A stretch of DNA of 64,000 nucleotides, from contig NZ_AP022586.1 of assembly GCF_010731695.1 (NCBI RefSeq), positions 372,001-436,000 of the forward strand. The letters are read 5' to 3'. Under the pieces are notes generated by a model. That model was not told the origin of the DNA. It made no database searches and saw nothing but the letters and a program-made list of their open reading frames with translations. The number at the start of each line of letters is the position of its first letter. The first letter of the stretch is position 1. The position numbers were made by a program, and so were the translations under genes. Positions 24,292-34,084 of this stretch are shown here, piece after piece. The stretch is from Mycolicibacterium litorale. Its GTDB lineage: Bacteria; Actinomycetota; Actinomycetes; Mycobacteriales; Mycobacteriaceae.

Positions 24292-24333
24292 ATGACAGTG
24301 GCCGCCTCGCATCGGCGAGGCGGCCACTGTCAT
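24292..24333. terminator. perfect 19-bp hairpin, bidirectional terminator
   Basis: Arms 24292-24310 and 24315-24333 are perfect reverse complements around the loop ATCG. It sits between the stops of two convergent genes (24284 and 24350). No long T run follows on the plus strand. Confidence 0.8.
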
Positions 24334-24349
24334 TGTGGTCTGCGTCGGA

Positions 24350-24841
24350 TCAGAACCCGATCTTCGGCAGCTTGAACGGGTTGTTCGGCGGGCCGAGGTT
24401 CAGCGGGTTGTTCGGCGGGCCGAGCTTCGGCGCCGGCAGATTCACACTGGGCATCCCGACCGCGGGCAGGCCGACACCGGGCACGTTCAGGGCCGGCGGA
24501 TGCAGGTGGAACGGCACGCTGAGCCCGATATCCGGAACCACGTCGGGCAGGCCGACCGACACCGGGACGCTGGCGTTCGCCTCGACCGGCGACGGCAGGT
24601 TGGCGACGTTCTTGGCGACCTCGCGTGACCACGCCTCCGGAATCTGGATCGGCGCCTTGTTCGCGGTGTTCTTCTTCTCCGCAGGCTGCTCCTCGGCGGG
24701 CGCCTTCTCGCAGGTCGCCGGATCGGCGCACTCAGGACCGGCGGCCGGATCGGCGGCGGCGACGCCTGTGCCCAGGAACCACGCCGGAAGTCCGACGACA
24801 CCGACGATCGATGCCCCGGCAAGTACTCGTTTGATATCCAC
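24350..24841 (-). CDS. secreted Pro-rich protein, function unknown
   Basis: 163 residues. Signal peptide MDIKRVLAGASIVGVVGLP with cleavage after VAAA/VAA near residue 30; two Cys in the mature start (PECADPATCEKAP) could form a disulfide. The C-terminal half is a string of Pro/Asn/Gly segments with the near-repeat LNLGPPNNPFKL and LGPPNNPLNL. GTG 24841 is preferred because GAGGGG lies seven bases upstream; TTG 24847 is in frame. Likely exported; resembles no enzyme I know. Confidence 0.7.
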   Translation of the reverse strand: MDIKRVLAGASIVGVVGLPAWFLGTGVAAADPAAGPECADPATCEKAPAEEQPAEKKNTANKAPIQIPEAWSREVAKNVANLPSPVEANASVPVSVGLPDVVPDIGLSVPFHLHPPALNVPGVGLPAVGMPSVNLPAPKLGPPNNPLNLGPPNNPFKLPKIGF

Positions 24842-24871
24842 GATCAACCCCTCGGATAGGAAATCCCCTAG

Positions 24872-24877
24872 ATCATA
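24872..24877 (-). promoter_or_regulatory. -10 element for the secreted Pro-rich gene
   Basis: TATGAT on the minus strand, about 31 bases before GTG 24841, with a weak GCGACA -35 about 18 bases further upstream. Confidence 0.5.
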
Positions 24878-25004
24878 TGCCTACCGAGCAAATCGTGTCG
24901 CGCTCTTAGTCCCTTGCGGACGCACATTCCGGCGCTTTGCTTAGCTGAGCGAAACAACTTTGGCAGCTGCGCGAACGGCGACCGCGCCGCCCCCCGTTGA
25001 TCTG

Positions 25005-25016
25005 GCAAACGTTTGC
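25005..25016. promoter_or_regulatory. 12-bp palindrome of LacI-operator type
   Basis: GCAAACGTTTGC is perfectly self-complementary. It lies about 165 bp upstream of the secreted Pro-rich gene and 89 bp past the stop of the phosphatase gene. The stretch 24878-25104 otherwise shows no gene I can support. Confidence 0.4.
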
Positions 25017-25104
25017 GGACGGCGAAGGTGGAGGGTGAGCGGCAAAACGCCCGAAACGGCGGCGGGGGCAGCGAATCCTGGGGCGCCCGCAGGCACTCCG
25101 CTGA

Positions 25105-27090
25105 TCAGTGCGCCCCTGCCTCCACCGGCTCGCGCCGCAATACGACGGCCGTCACATCGTCGCGGTCCAGATCGCCGTTCGCCCGCGCGCACAGGGCGTC
25201 CACGAGCGCCTGCGGGCTGGTGCCGTACTGGCGCGCACACTGTGCGACCGCATCGGAGAGCTGTTCCACAGAGCCCCCCCACAGATCCATCACCCCGTCG
25301 CTGACGAGCAGGATCGCGTCGCCGGGCTGCAGCGCCCCCCGCTTCTCCACCCAGCCGCTGTCCAGCCCCACCGGGAGATCGCTGGACGCCGCGCGTTCGA
25401 CGGAGTTGGAGCCGGTCCGGACGATGAAGTGCAGGCCGTGGCCGGCGTCGGCGAAGCGGAAGTCGCCGGTGACGAGGTCGACCAGTACGTAGGTCAGGGT
25501 GATGAACGCGCTGGTCCGCTGCAGGTCGCAGTCGACGACCCCGGCGGCGCGGCGGACAGCGGCCGACGGGCTGAGTTCGGGGTCGTTGGCGCGCAGTGCG
25601 GCGCGCGTCGCCGCGGCGAGCATCCCCGCGCCCATGCCCTTGCCCATGACGTCGCCGAGGCTGAGCACCGCGTGCGGTACCTCGACGCGGATGTCGTAGA
25701 AGTCGCCGCCGACCTGCCTGGCCGGCACCGACGCGGCGCCCGAGCTCCAGCCGGGCGTGTGCGGGAGCTGGCCGGGCAGCAGGGCCCGTTGCACCTCGGC
25801 GGCGCGTTCGAGCTCCTCCTGCTCCAGACGGCGCGCACGCATCGCCTCGGTGATGTCGAAGAACTGAAGCGCCAGCGTTCGGGTGTCGCCCTCGTCGCTG
25901 ATCGGGGAGATGCTGACGTTGAGGATCCGGCCTGCGCCGGTGGTCAGCGTCAGGCGGGCGTTGCCCTCGGTCAGCGCGTCGGCTTCGGCGGACAGCGCGG
26001 CGGTTGCCTCCGCGCCGAGCAGGACGGGCAGCTGGGCTGACGGGTCGGCGAGCCCGGGGATGATGGCCACCGCGGAATCGTTGGCACGCAGCACTTTCCA
26101 ACCGGTGGCGTCGCGAGCGGCGATCAGCATCCCGGCCACCGACGTCTCGAAGATCCTGCGGAAGAGTTCCTCGCTCTCGTTGAGGCGCTGGGCCGTGGCC
26201 CGCTCCTGACCGACCGCGAGCGAGAGCGACAGGAAGACCACCACCATCGACAGTTCGAAGACCTGCAGGACGAGGTTCCACGTGTCGGGTGCGAGGAGGT
26301 TGAACGCGAACGGCCCGGTGTTGTTCGCGCTGCCGACCGAGGCGATGACGGCGATGGCCAGCATCAGGACGATCAGCTGCCGCGTCGTCAGGCGCATCGC
26401 CACCCACACCAGCGGCATGAACGGCAGGAACGACAGCGGCATCCCGGGGTTGAACGCGAACACGAACGTGACCAGGCCGAGAGTGACGACGACCTGGGCG
26501 ATCGTCTCCACCAGCCCCGCTTGCCGGGGGCGTTTCGGCAGGTGCATGAACAACGGAACGAGCAGCAGCATCCCGGCGGCGTGCTTGGGGGCCGAGGTCA
26601 CCAGCCGCGTCCACGCCTCCGCCGAATCCGCGAGCAGGTACGTGGCGCTCGCACCGACCAGGTCGTAGACGACGGCCGCCGAGGCGACGGCCACCAGCAA
26701 CCGGCCGAGGTCGCGCGGTGCGGACAGGGTCGGCAGGCAGTCGTTGCGGCCCCGGAGGATCACGGTCCCGATGATCATCTCGAGCGCGACCGTCAGTGCC
26801 AGCGCGACGGCGAGAGGTGCGGACCGCCCCGCCCAGAGCAGAAGGGGAAGCGTGATCGCGGCCACCGCTCCGGCCAGTACCCACACGTACCGGCGGGGGA
26901 AGCGGATGCCCAGCCCGAGCGCGATCCCGGCGACGGGCCACCACGCGGTCGACGCCAGCGCGGTGGGTTGGGTCACCAGCGAGAGCCAGCCGACGACGAC
27001 GACACCCACCAGGCAGACGGCGACGAACACGGCGGCCGCTTTGGTCGAGCGAACCTGCTGATCCCTCAGCTCCCCCTGATCAGGATTCAC
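25105..27090 (-). CDS. MASE1-PAS-SpoIIE (PP2C-type) protein phosphatase
   Basis: 661 residues. An N-terminal MASE1-like membrane sensor with about eight helices (20-310), a PAS domain (about 320-425), a short coiled linker (EEELERAAEVQRALLP-type, near 440), and a SpoIIE phosphatase domain with metal motifs GGDFYDI, LGDVMGKGMGAG, ADAGHG and VSDGVMD, ending DDVTAVVLRRE. Such proteins dephosphorylate anti-sigma-factor antagonists in partner-switching circuits. No anti-sigma gene is adjacent, so its target is not shown. GTG 27090 start. Confidence 0.88.
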   Translation of the reverse strand: MNPDQGELRDQQVRSTKAAAVFVAVCLVGVVVVGWLSLVTQPTALASTAWWPVAGIALGLGIRFPRRYVWVLAGAVAAITLPLLLWAGRSAPLAVALALTVALEMIIGTVILRGRNDCLPTLSAPRDLGRLLVAVASAAVVYDLVGASATYLLADSAEAWTRLVTSAPKHAAGMLLLVPLFMHLPKRPRQAGLVETIAQVVVTLGLVTFVFAFNPGMPLSFLPFMPLVWVAMRLTTRQLIVLMLAIAVIASVGSANNTGPFAFNLLAPDTWNLVLQVFELSMVVVFLSLSLAVGQERATAQRLNESEELFRRIFETSVAGMLIAARDATGWKVLRANDSAVAIIPGLADPSAQLPVLLGAEATAALSAEADALTEGNARLTLTTGAGRILNVSISPISDEGDTRTLALQFFDITEAMRARRLEQEELERAAEVQRALLPGQLPHTPGWSSGAASVPARQVGGDFYDIRVEVPHAVLSLGDVMGKGMGAGMLAAATRAALRANDPELSPSAAVRRAAGVVDCDLQRTSAFITLTYVLVDLVTGDFRFADAGHGLHFIVRTGSNSVERAASSDLPVGLDSGWVEKRGALQPGDAILLVSDGVMDLWGGSVEQLSDAVAQCARQYGTSPQALVDALCARANGDLDRDDVTAVVLRREPVEAGAH

Positions 27091-27189
27091 CCGCTCACTT
27101 TTACACGCTGATCAACGGGAATGCGGGCGACTCGGGGACCCGGGCGACGGCGGCGCCCCAGTTAACCGCTGAGGAGGAGGTGATGTGGG

Positions 27190-27262
27190 TGCCCCCGGCA
27201 GGATTCGAACCTGCGGCCTTCTGCTCCGGAGGCAGACGCTCTATCCCCTGAGCTACGGGGGC
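27190..27262 (-). tRNA. tRNA-Arg (anticodon CCG)
   Basis: 73 nt on the minus strand. Acceptor arms GCCCCCG and CGGGGGC with discriminator A, anticodon stem TCTGC/GCAGA around loop CTCCGGA (anticodon CCG, reading CGG), T arm GCAGG-TTCGAAT-CCTGC. The CCA end is not encoded. It is divergent from argS, whose enzyme charges it. Confidence 0.97.
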
Positions 27263-27350
27263 GCGTTCGGACGGACCGCGCCATTGGGCGTGCACAGCGT
27301 AACGCATCGGGGGGGCGGGAATGGATTCGGGCTCTGACCACCCCAGACCA

Positions 27351-27356
27351 TAGGAT
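27351..27356 (+). promoter_or_regulatory. -10 element for leaderless argS operon mRNA
   Basis: TAGGAT, eight bases, then GTG 27365. It would drive argS-lysA-thrA-thrC-thrB. Confidence 0.5.
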
Positions 27357-27364
27357 GGACCCCC

Positions 27365-29017
27365 GTGACACCCGCCGACCTCGCCGAGCTGCTCAGGACC
27401 ACTGCGACCGCTGTGTTGACCGAGCGCGGCCTCGACACCGCCGCACTGCCCGCGACGGTGACGGTCGAGCGGCCCCGCAACCCCGAGCACGGCGACTACG
27501 CCACCAACCTGGCGTTGCAGCTGGGCAAGAAGGTCGGTGCGAATCCCCGCGAACTGGCCGGCTGGCTCGCCGAGGCGTTGGCGTCCGCCACCGGGATCGC
27601 GTCGGCGGAGATCGCCGGACCCGGTTTCGTCAATCTGCGCCTCGAGGCCTCGGCGCAGAACGCGATCGTCGGCACGATCATCGCCGGCGGTCAGCGCTAC
27701 GGGCACTCGGCCGAACTGGCCGACCGCAACATCAACCTCGAATTCGTCTCGGCCAACCCGACCGGCCCCATCCACATCGGCGGCACCCGGTGGGCCGCCG
27801 TCGGCGACGCGCTGGGCCGGCTGCTGGCCACCCAGGACGCCGAAGTGGTGCGCGAGTACTACTTCAACGACCACGGCGCGCAGATCGACCGGTTCGTCAA
27901 CTCGCTGATCGCGGCGGCCAAGGGTGAGCCCACCCCCGAGGACGGCTACGCGGGCAGCTACATCGGCGACATCGCCGCCCAGGTGCTCGCCAAGGACCCC
28001 GGCGCGCTCGACCTGCCCGACGACCAGATGCGCGAGGCGTTCCGCGCGATCGGCGTCGACTTGATGTTCGACCACATCAAGACCTCTCTGCACGAGTTCG
28101 GCACCGACTTCGACGTCTTCACCCACGAGGACTCGATGCACACCAGCGGCCGGGTCGACGAGGCGATCGCCCGGCTGCGCGAGAACGGCGCGATCTACGA
28201 GAAGGACGGCGCCACCTGGCTGCGCACCACCGACTTCGGTGACGACAAGGACCGCGTCGTCATCAAGAGCGACGGCAACCCGGCGTACATCGCGGGCGAC
28301 CTCGCCTACTTCCTGGACAAGCGCCAGCGCGGATTCGACCTGTGCATCTACATGCTCGGCGCCGACCACCACGGCTACATCGCCCGGCTCAAGGCCGCCG
28401 CCGCCGCACTCGGCGACGATCCCGACACCGTCGAGGTGATGATCGGACAGATGGTCAACCTGGTGCGCGACGGCCAGCCGGTCCGGATGAGCAAGCGCGC
28501 CGGGACCGTCATCACGCTCGACGACCTGGTCGAGGCCATCGGCGTCGACGCCGCCCGCTACGTGCTGATCCGCTCGTCGGTGGACACCCCCATCGACATC
28601 GACCTCGCGCTGTGGTCCTCGGCGTCCAACGAGAACCCGGTCTACTACGTGCAATACGCGCACGCGCGGCTGTCCGCGCTGGCCCGCAACGCGGCCGACC
28701 TGGGGGTGACCGCCGATACCGGCCACCTCGATCTGCTCACCCACGACAAAGAGGGCACGCTGATCCGCAACCTCGGCGAGTTCCCGCGGGTGCTGGCGGC
28801 GGCCGCCGCACTGCGCGAACCGCACCGGGTGTGCCGCTACCTCGAGGACGTCGCCGGCGACTACCACCGGTTCTACGACTCCTGCCGGGTGCTGCCGCAG
28901 GGCGACGAGGAACCGGGCGACCTGCACGGCGCCCGGCTGGCGCTGTGCCAGGCCACCCGCCAGGTCATCGCCAACGGTCTGGCCATCCTCGGCGTGAGCG
29001 CACCGGAGCGTATGTGA
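27365..29017 (+). CDS. argS: arginyl-tRNA synthetase
   Basis: Class I synthetase, 550 residues, the length I recall for the M. tuberculosis enzyme. The N-terminal Arg-tRNA domain begins at the start, the HIGH-type motif is [19 protein letters not shown] near 130-150, the KMSKS-type motif is [11 protein letters not shown] near 375, and a DALR anticodon-binding domain forms the C terminus ending [14 protein letters not shown]. Its stop overlaps the lysA start by one base. First gene of a five-gene amino acid operon; start set by the -10 at 27351. Confidence 0.96.
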   Translation: MTPADLAELLRTTATAVLTERGLDTAALPATVTVERPRNPEHGDYATNLALQLGKKVGANPRELAGWLAEALASATGIASAEIAGPGFVNLRLEASAQNAIVGTIIAGGQRYGHSAELADRNINLEFVSANPTGPIHIGGTRWAAVGDALGRLLATQDAEVVREYYFNDHGAQIDRFVNSLIAAAKGEPTPEDGYAGSYIGDIAAQVLAKDPGALDLPDDQMREAFRAIGVDLMFDHIKTSLHEFGTDFDVFTHEDSMHTSGRVDEAIARLRENGAIYEKDGATWLRTTDFGDDKDRVVIKSDGNPAYIAGDLAYFLDKRQRGFDLCIYMLGADHHGYIARLKAAAAALGDDPDTVEVMIGQMVNLVRDGQPVRMSKRAGTVITLDDLVEAIGVDAARYVLIRSSVDTPIDIDLALWSSASNENPVYYVQYAHARLSALARNAADLGVTADTGHLDLLTHDKEGTLIRNLGEFPRVLAAAAALREPHRVCRYLEDVAGDYHRFYDSCRVLPQGDEEPGDLHGARLALCQATRQVIANGLAILGVSAPERM

Positions 29018-30438
29018 TGGCACATCCCGCAGGTCCGCGTCACGCGGAGGAGAAGCACCACGGCGGCGCCCCGGCCCGGCCCGCGACGGTCGACGAGGTG
29101 ATGCTCATCGCGCCGAACGTCTGGCCGCTCAATGCCGTTCGGGACGAGGACGGTGAGCTGACGATCGCCGGCGTGCCCGTCGGCCGACTGGCCCGCGAAT
29201 ACGGCACCCCGCTGTTCGTCATCGACGAGGACGACTTCCGCACCCGCTGCCGCGACATCGCGCAAGCCTTCGGCGGCGGCGAACACGTCCGCTACGCGGC
29301 CAAGGCGTTCCTGTGCACCGAGATCGCCCGATGGATCGACCAGGAGGGGCTCGCGCTCGACGTGTGCAGCGGGGGAGAGCTGGCCGTCGCGCTGAACGCG
29401 AACTTCCCGCCGGACCGAATCGCCCTGCACGGCAACAACAAATCGATCGCCGAACTCGCGATGGCGGTGAAGGTCGGCGTCGGCCACGTCGTGGTCGACT
29501 CGTTCCTGGAGATCGAGCGGCTCAACGCCATCGCCGGTGACGCGGGCGTGGTGCAGGACGTGCTGATCCGGGTCACCGTCGGCGTCGAGGCCCACACCCA
29601 CGAGTTCATCTCCACCGCCCACGAAGACCAGAAGTTCGGACTCTCGCTGGCCACCGGCGCGGCCATGGACGCCGTGCGGAAGGTGTTCGCCGCCGACCAC
29701 CTGCGCCTCGTCGGACTGCACAGCCACATCGGATCGCAGATCTTCGACGTCGCGGGCTTCGAGATCGCCGCCCGCCGGGTCATCGGCCTGCTGCGCGACG
29801 TCGTGGCGGAGTTCGGCGTCGACAAGACCTCGCAGATGTCGATCGTCGACCTCGGCGGCGGGCTCGGCATCTCCTACCTGCCGCAGGACGATCCGCCGCC
29901 GATGTCCGAGCTGGCGGCCAGCCTGTGGGACATCGTGCGCAACGAGTCTGCGGCTGTTGGCCTTCCGTCACCTGATCTCGTCGTGGAACCGGGCCGCGCG
30001 ATCGCCGGGCCGGGCACCATCACGCTCTACGAGGTCGGCACGGTCAAGGACGTCGCGGTCAGCTCGACCACGCAGCGGCGCTACGTCAGCGTCGACGGGG
30101 GCATGAGCGACAACATCCGCACGTCGCTGTACGACGCCGAGTACGACGCCCGCCTGGTGTCGCGCACCAGCGATGCGCCGCCCACACTGGCCCGCATCGT
30201 CGGAAAGCATTGCGAGAGCGGCGACATCGTCGTACGGGACACGTGGATCTCCGGGGACGTGACGCCGGGTGATCTGCTGGGGGTCGCCGCGACCGGCGCC
30301 TACTGCTATTCGATGTCGAGCCGGTACAACCTGCTCGGCCGGCCCGCGGTGGTGGCGGTGCGCGACGGGCATGCGCGCCTGATCCTGCGCCGCGAGACGG
30401 TCGACGATCTGTTGAGTCTGGAAGTGAGTGGTCAATGA
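29017..30438 (+). CDS. lysA: diaminopimelate decarboxylase
   Basis: PLP enzyme making lysine from meso-diaminopimelate, 473 residues. The Schiff-base Lys is Lys96 in [10 protein letters not shown]; the phosphate-binding and active-site pieces are [32 protein letters not shown] and KHCESGD. A final [12 protein letters not shown] block is typical. It follows argS with a TGATG overlap and is followed by thrA with an ATGA overlap. Confidence 0.97.
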   Translation: MAHPAGPRHAEEKHHGGAPARPATVDEVMLIAPNVWPLNAVRDEDGELTIAGVPVGRLAREYGTPLFVIDEDDFRTRCRDIAQAFGGGEHVRYAAKAFLCTEIARWIDQEGLALDVCSGGELAVALNANFPPDRIALHGNNKSIAELAMAVKVGVGHVVVDSFLEIERLNAIAGDAGVVQDVLIRVTVGVEAHTHEFISTAHEDQKFGLSLATGAAMDAVRKVFAADHLRLVGLHSHIGSQIFDVAGFEIAARRVIGLLRDVVAEFGVDKTSQMSIVDLGGGLGISYLPQDDPPPMSELAASLWDIVRNESAAVGLPSPDLVVEPGRAIAGPGTITLYEVGTVKDVAVSSTTQRRYVSVDGGMSDNIRTSLYDAEYDARLVSRTSDAPPTLARIVGKHCESGDIVVRDTWISGDVTPGDLLGVAATGAYCYSMSSRYNLLGRPAVVAVRDGHARLILRRETVDDLLSLEVSGQ

Positions 30439-31757
30439 GTAACGAAAAGCCGGTGGGCGTAGCGGTTCTGGGTCTCGGCAATGTGGGCAGCGAAGTGGTC
30501 CGCATCATCGAGCAGAGCGCGGCCGACCTGGCCGCCCGCGTCGGCGCCCCGCTCGTGCTGCGCGGAGTGGGTGTGCGTCGGGTGGCCGACGACCGCGGGG
30601 TGTCCGCCGATCTGCTCACCGACAACATCGAGGAACTGGTGTCGCGTGAAGACGTCGACATCGTCGTCGAGGTGATGGGTCCGGTGGAGCCGGCCCGCAA
30701 GGTGATCCTGTCCGCACTCGAACAGGGCAAGTCGGTGGTGACCGCGAACAAGGCGCTGATGGCGCAGTCGACGGGCGAACTGGCCCAGGCCGCCGAATCC
30801 GCCAGGGTGGACCTGTACTTCGAGGCCGCGGTGGCCGGTGCGATCCCTGTGATCCGCCCGCTGACCCAGTCCCTGGCCGGTGACAGCGTGCTGCGGGTGG
30901 CCGGAATCGTCAACGGCACAACCAATTACATCCTGTCGGCGATGAACGACACCGGTGCGGACTACGACAGCGCGCTCGCCGATGCCAGTGCGCTCGGCTA
31001 CGCCGAGGCGGATCCGACCGCCGACGTCGAGGGCTACGACGCGGCGGCCAAGGCGGCGATCCTGGCGTCCATCGCGTTCCACACCCGCGTCACCGCCGAC
31101 GACGTCTACCGCGAGGGCATCACCGCGGTGAGCGCGGCCGATTTCGAATCGGCCCGCGCGCTGGGGTGCACCATCAAGCTGCTGGCGATCTGCGAGCGCC
31201 TGACCACCGACGACGGGCAGGAGCGGGTCTCGGCCCGCGTGTACCCGGCGCTGGTTCCGCTGACCCACCCGCTGGCCTCGGTCAACGGCGCGTTCAACGC
31301 CGTGGTGGTCGAGGCGGAGGCCGCGGGCCGGTTGATGTTCTACGGCCAGGGCGCCGGCGGTGCGCCGACCGCGTCGGCGGTGATGGGCGATCTGGTGATG
31401 GCCGCGCGCAACCGCGTCCAGGGCGGCCGCGGGCCGCGGGAGTCCAAGTACGCCAAGCTGCCCGTGTCGCCGATCGGGTTCATCCCCACGCGCTACTACG
31501 TCAACATGAACGTCGCCGACCGTCCGGGCGTGTTGTCCTCGGTCGCAGCGGAATTCGCCAAGCGCGAGGTCAGCATCGCCGAGGTGCGCCAAGAAGGTGT
31601 GGTCGACGAGGGCGGGCAGCCGTGCGGTGCGCGCATCGTCGTGGTCACCCACCGCGCGACCGACGCCGCACTGTCTGAAACCGTGTCGGCCCTGGCCGAT
31701 CTCGACGTCGTGCAGAGCGTCAACAGCGTGCTGCGCATGGAAGGAACAAGCGAATGA
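30435..31757 (+). CDS. thrA: homoserine dehydrogenase
   Basis: Reduces aspartate semialdehyde to homoserine (also named hom). 440 residues: NAD(P) motif [13 protein letters not shown] near 9-21, catalytic region with [12 protein letters not shown] and [15 protein letters not shown], and a C-terminal ACT regulatory domain (about 355-435, starting [20 protein letters not shown]) that should give threonine feedback inhibition. Overlaps lysA and thrC by 4 bp each. Confidence 0.97.
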   Translation: MSNEKPVGVAVLGLGNVGSEVVRIIEQSAADLAARVGAPLVLRGVGVRRVADDRGVSADLLTDNIEELVSREDVDIVVEVMGPVEPARKVILSALEQGKSVVTANKALMAQSTGELAQAAESARVDLYFEAAVAGAIPVIRPLTQSLAGDSVLRVAGIVNGTTNYILSAMNDTGADYDSALADASALGYAEADPTADVEGYDAAAKAAILASIAFHTRVTADDVYREGITAVSAADFESARALGCTIKLLAICERLTTDDGQERVSARVYPALVPLTHPLASVNGAFNAVVVEAEAAGRLMFYGQGAGGAPTASAVMGDLVMAARNRVQGGRGPRESKYAKLPVSPIGFIPTRYYVNMNVADRPGVLSSVAAEFAKREVSIAEVRQEGVVDEGGQPCGARIVVVTHRATDAALSETVSALADLDVVQSVNSVLRMEGTSE

Positions 31758-32836
31758 GTACGCCCGTCAACGCGGTCCACCGCCCCTGGCCCGGGCTGAT
31801 CGAGGCCTACCGCGACCGGTTGCCCGTCGGGGACAACTGGACGCCGGTCACGCTGCTCGAGGGCGGCACCCCGCTGATCCACGCCAAGCGGCTCAGTGAA
31901 TTCACCGGCTGCACCGTGCATCTCAAGGTCGAGGGCCTCAACCCGACCGGCTCGTTCAAGGACCGCGGGATGACGGTGGCCGTCACCGAATCGGCCGCCA
32001 GCGGGAAGCAGGCGGTGCTGTGCGCGTCGACGGGGAACACCTCGGCCTCGGCGGCGGCGTACGCGGCCCGGGCAGGCATCACCTGTGCGGTGCTGATCCC
32101 GCAGGGCAAGATCGCGATGGGCAAGCTGGCCCAGGCCGTCATGCACGGCGCCAAGATCATCCAGATCGACGGCAACTTCGACGACTGTCTGGAACTGGCC
32201 CGCAAACTGACCGCCGACTTCCCGACGGTCGCGCTGGTGAACTCGGTCAACCCGTACCGCATCGAGGGGCAGAAGACCGCGGCCTTCGAGATCGTCGACG
32301 CGCTGGGCACCGCCCCGGACGTGCACGCGCTGCCGGTCGGCAACGCCGGCAACATCACCGCCTACTGGAAGGGCTACACGGAGTACCACCGCGACGGACT
32401 GTCCGACCGGCTGCCCCGGATGCTGGGCACGCAGGCGGCGGGCGCCGCACCGCTGGTCACCGGTGAGCCCGTGAAGAACCCGGAGACCATCGCCACCGCG
32501 ATCCGCATCGGCGCCCCCGCGTCGTGGAACTCGGCGGTCGAGGCGCAGCAGCAGTCCGATGGCCGTTTCCTGGCCGCCACCGACGAGGAGATCCTGGCGG
32601 CCTACCACCTGGTGGCCCGCACCGAGGGGGTCTTCGTCGAACCGGCGTCCGCGGCCAGCGTGGCCGGGCTGCTCAAGTCGATCGACGACGGCTGGGTGGC
32701 CAAGGGGTCGACCGTGGTGTGCACGGTCACCGGCAACGGGCTCAAGGATCCCGACACCGCGCTCAAGGGGATGCCCGCGGTCACGCCGCTGGCGGTGGAC
32801 CCGGTGGCCGTCGCGGCCGAACTCGACCTGGTCTGA
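31754..32836 (+). CDS. thrC: threonine synthase
   Basis: PLP enzyme turning O-phosphohomoserine into threonine, 360 residues. The Schiff-base Lys is Lys69 in [14 protein letters not shown]-phosphate binding is in [14 protein letters not shown]. The N terminus [17 protein letters not shown] is typical of the short actinobacterial type. Overlaps thrA by 4 bp; thrB follows after 12 bp. Confidence 0.97.
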   Translation: MSTPVNAVHRPWPGLIEAYRDRLPVGDNWTPVTLLEGGTPLIHAKRLSEFTGCTVHLKVEGLNPTGSFKDRGMTVAVTESAASGKQAVLCASTGNTSASAAAYAARAGITCAVLIPQGKIAMGKLAQAVMHGAKIIQIDGNFDDCLELARKLTADFPTVALVNSVNPYRIEGQKTAAFEIVDALGTAPDVHALPVGNAGNITAYWKGYTEYHRDGLSDRLPRMLGTQAAGAAPLVTGEPVKNPETIATAIRIGAPASWNSAVEAQQQSDGRFLAATDEEILAAYHLVARTEGVFVEPASAASVAGLLKSIDDGWVAKGSTVVCTVTGNGLKDPDTALKGMPAVTPLAVDPVAVAAELDLV

Positions 32837-33793
<957 letters not shown>

Positions 33794-33828
33794 GGCTTGA
33801 CACGCGTCACGCGAGTTGCGCAGGTTTC

Positions 33829-33857
33829 TTGCTTCCAGCACGTAAGCGGGTTATTCT
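33829..33857 (+). promoter_or_regulatory. rho promoter (TTGCTT-17-TATTCT)
   Basis: -35 TTGCTT 33829-33834 and -10 TATTCT 33852-33857 with 17-bp spacing; transcription would start near 33864. A TTGACA at 33797-33802 lacks a matching -10. Confidence 0.55.
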
Positions 33858-33863
33858 CGCTTT

Positions 33864-34084
33864 CGTCCAGCAATTGCAGCGTCTCTGCCTGCGCCGACAC
33901 TAGGACGACCCTCATCTTTCCCGTGTTTCACTCGTGGACCGACGGTTCGCCCTGTGGCGGCGAATCCCGGCGATCACCGTCGCACAGGCGACGGTGGGAC
34001 TCTCGCGTTCGGCGAATCGCCTGAACGCCGAGGACATTTTGAGCCCTCGCACAACGCAATCGGCGAGGGAAAGAAAGGAAATCC
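33864..34084 (+). promoter_or_regulatory. structured 5' leader of rho, about 220 nt
   Basis: Several hairpins in series: TTCGCC/GGCGAA around 33947-33965, a perfect CACCGTCGC-acag-GCGACGGTG (33975-33996), GCGTTC-GGCG-aat-CGCC-t-GAACGC (34005-34028), and CCCTCGC/GCGAGGG (34044-34069) ending just before the ribosome site GAAAGGAAAT. This suggests leader-based control of rho, possibly autogenous; the mechanism is inference. Confidence 0.5.

Noticed and set aside
25013..25492. Open frames over the gap before the phosphatase gene
   Set aside because: They run into the phosphatase coding strand in antisense and show no start signal or domain.
27101..29023. 640-codon open frame antisense to argS
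   Set aside because: It runs through the tRNA and argS; its composition is that of an antisense shadow.
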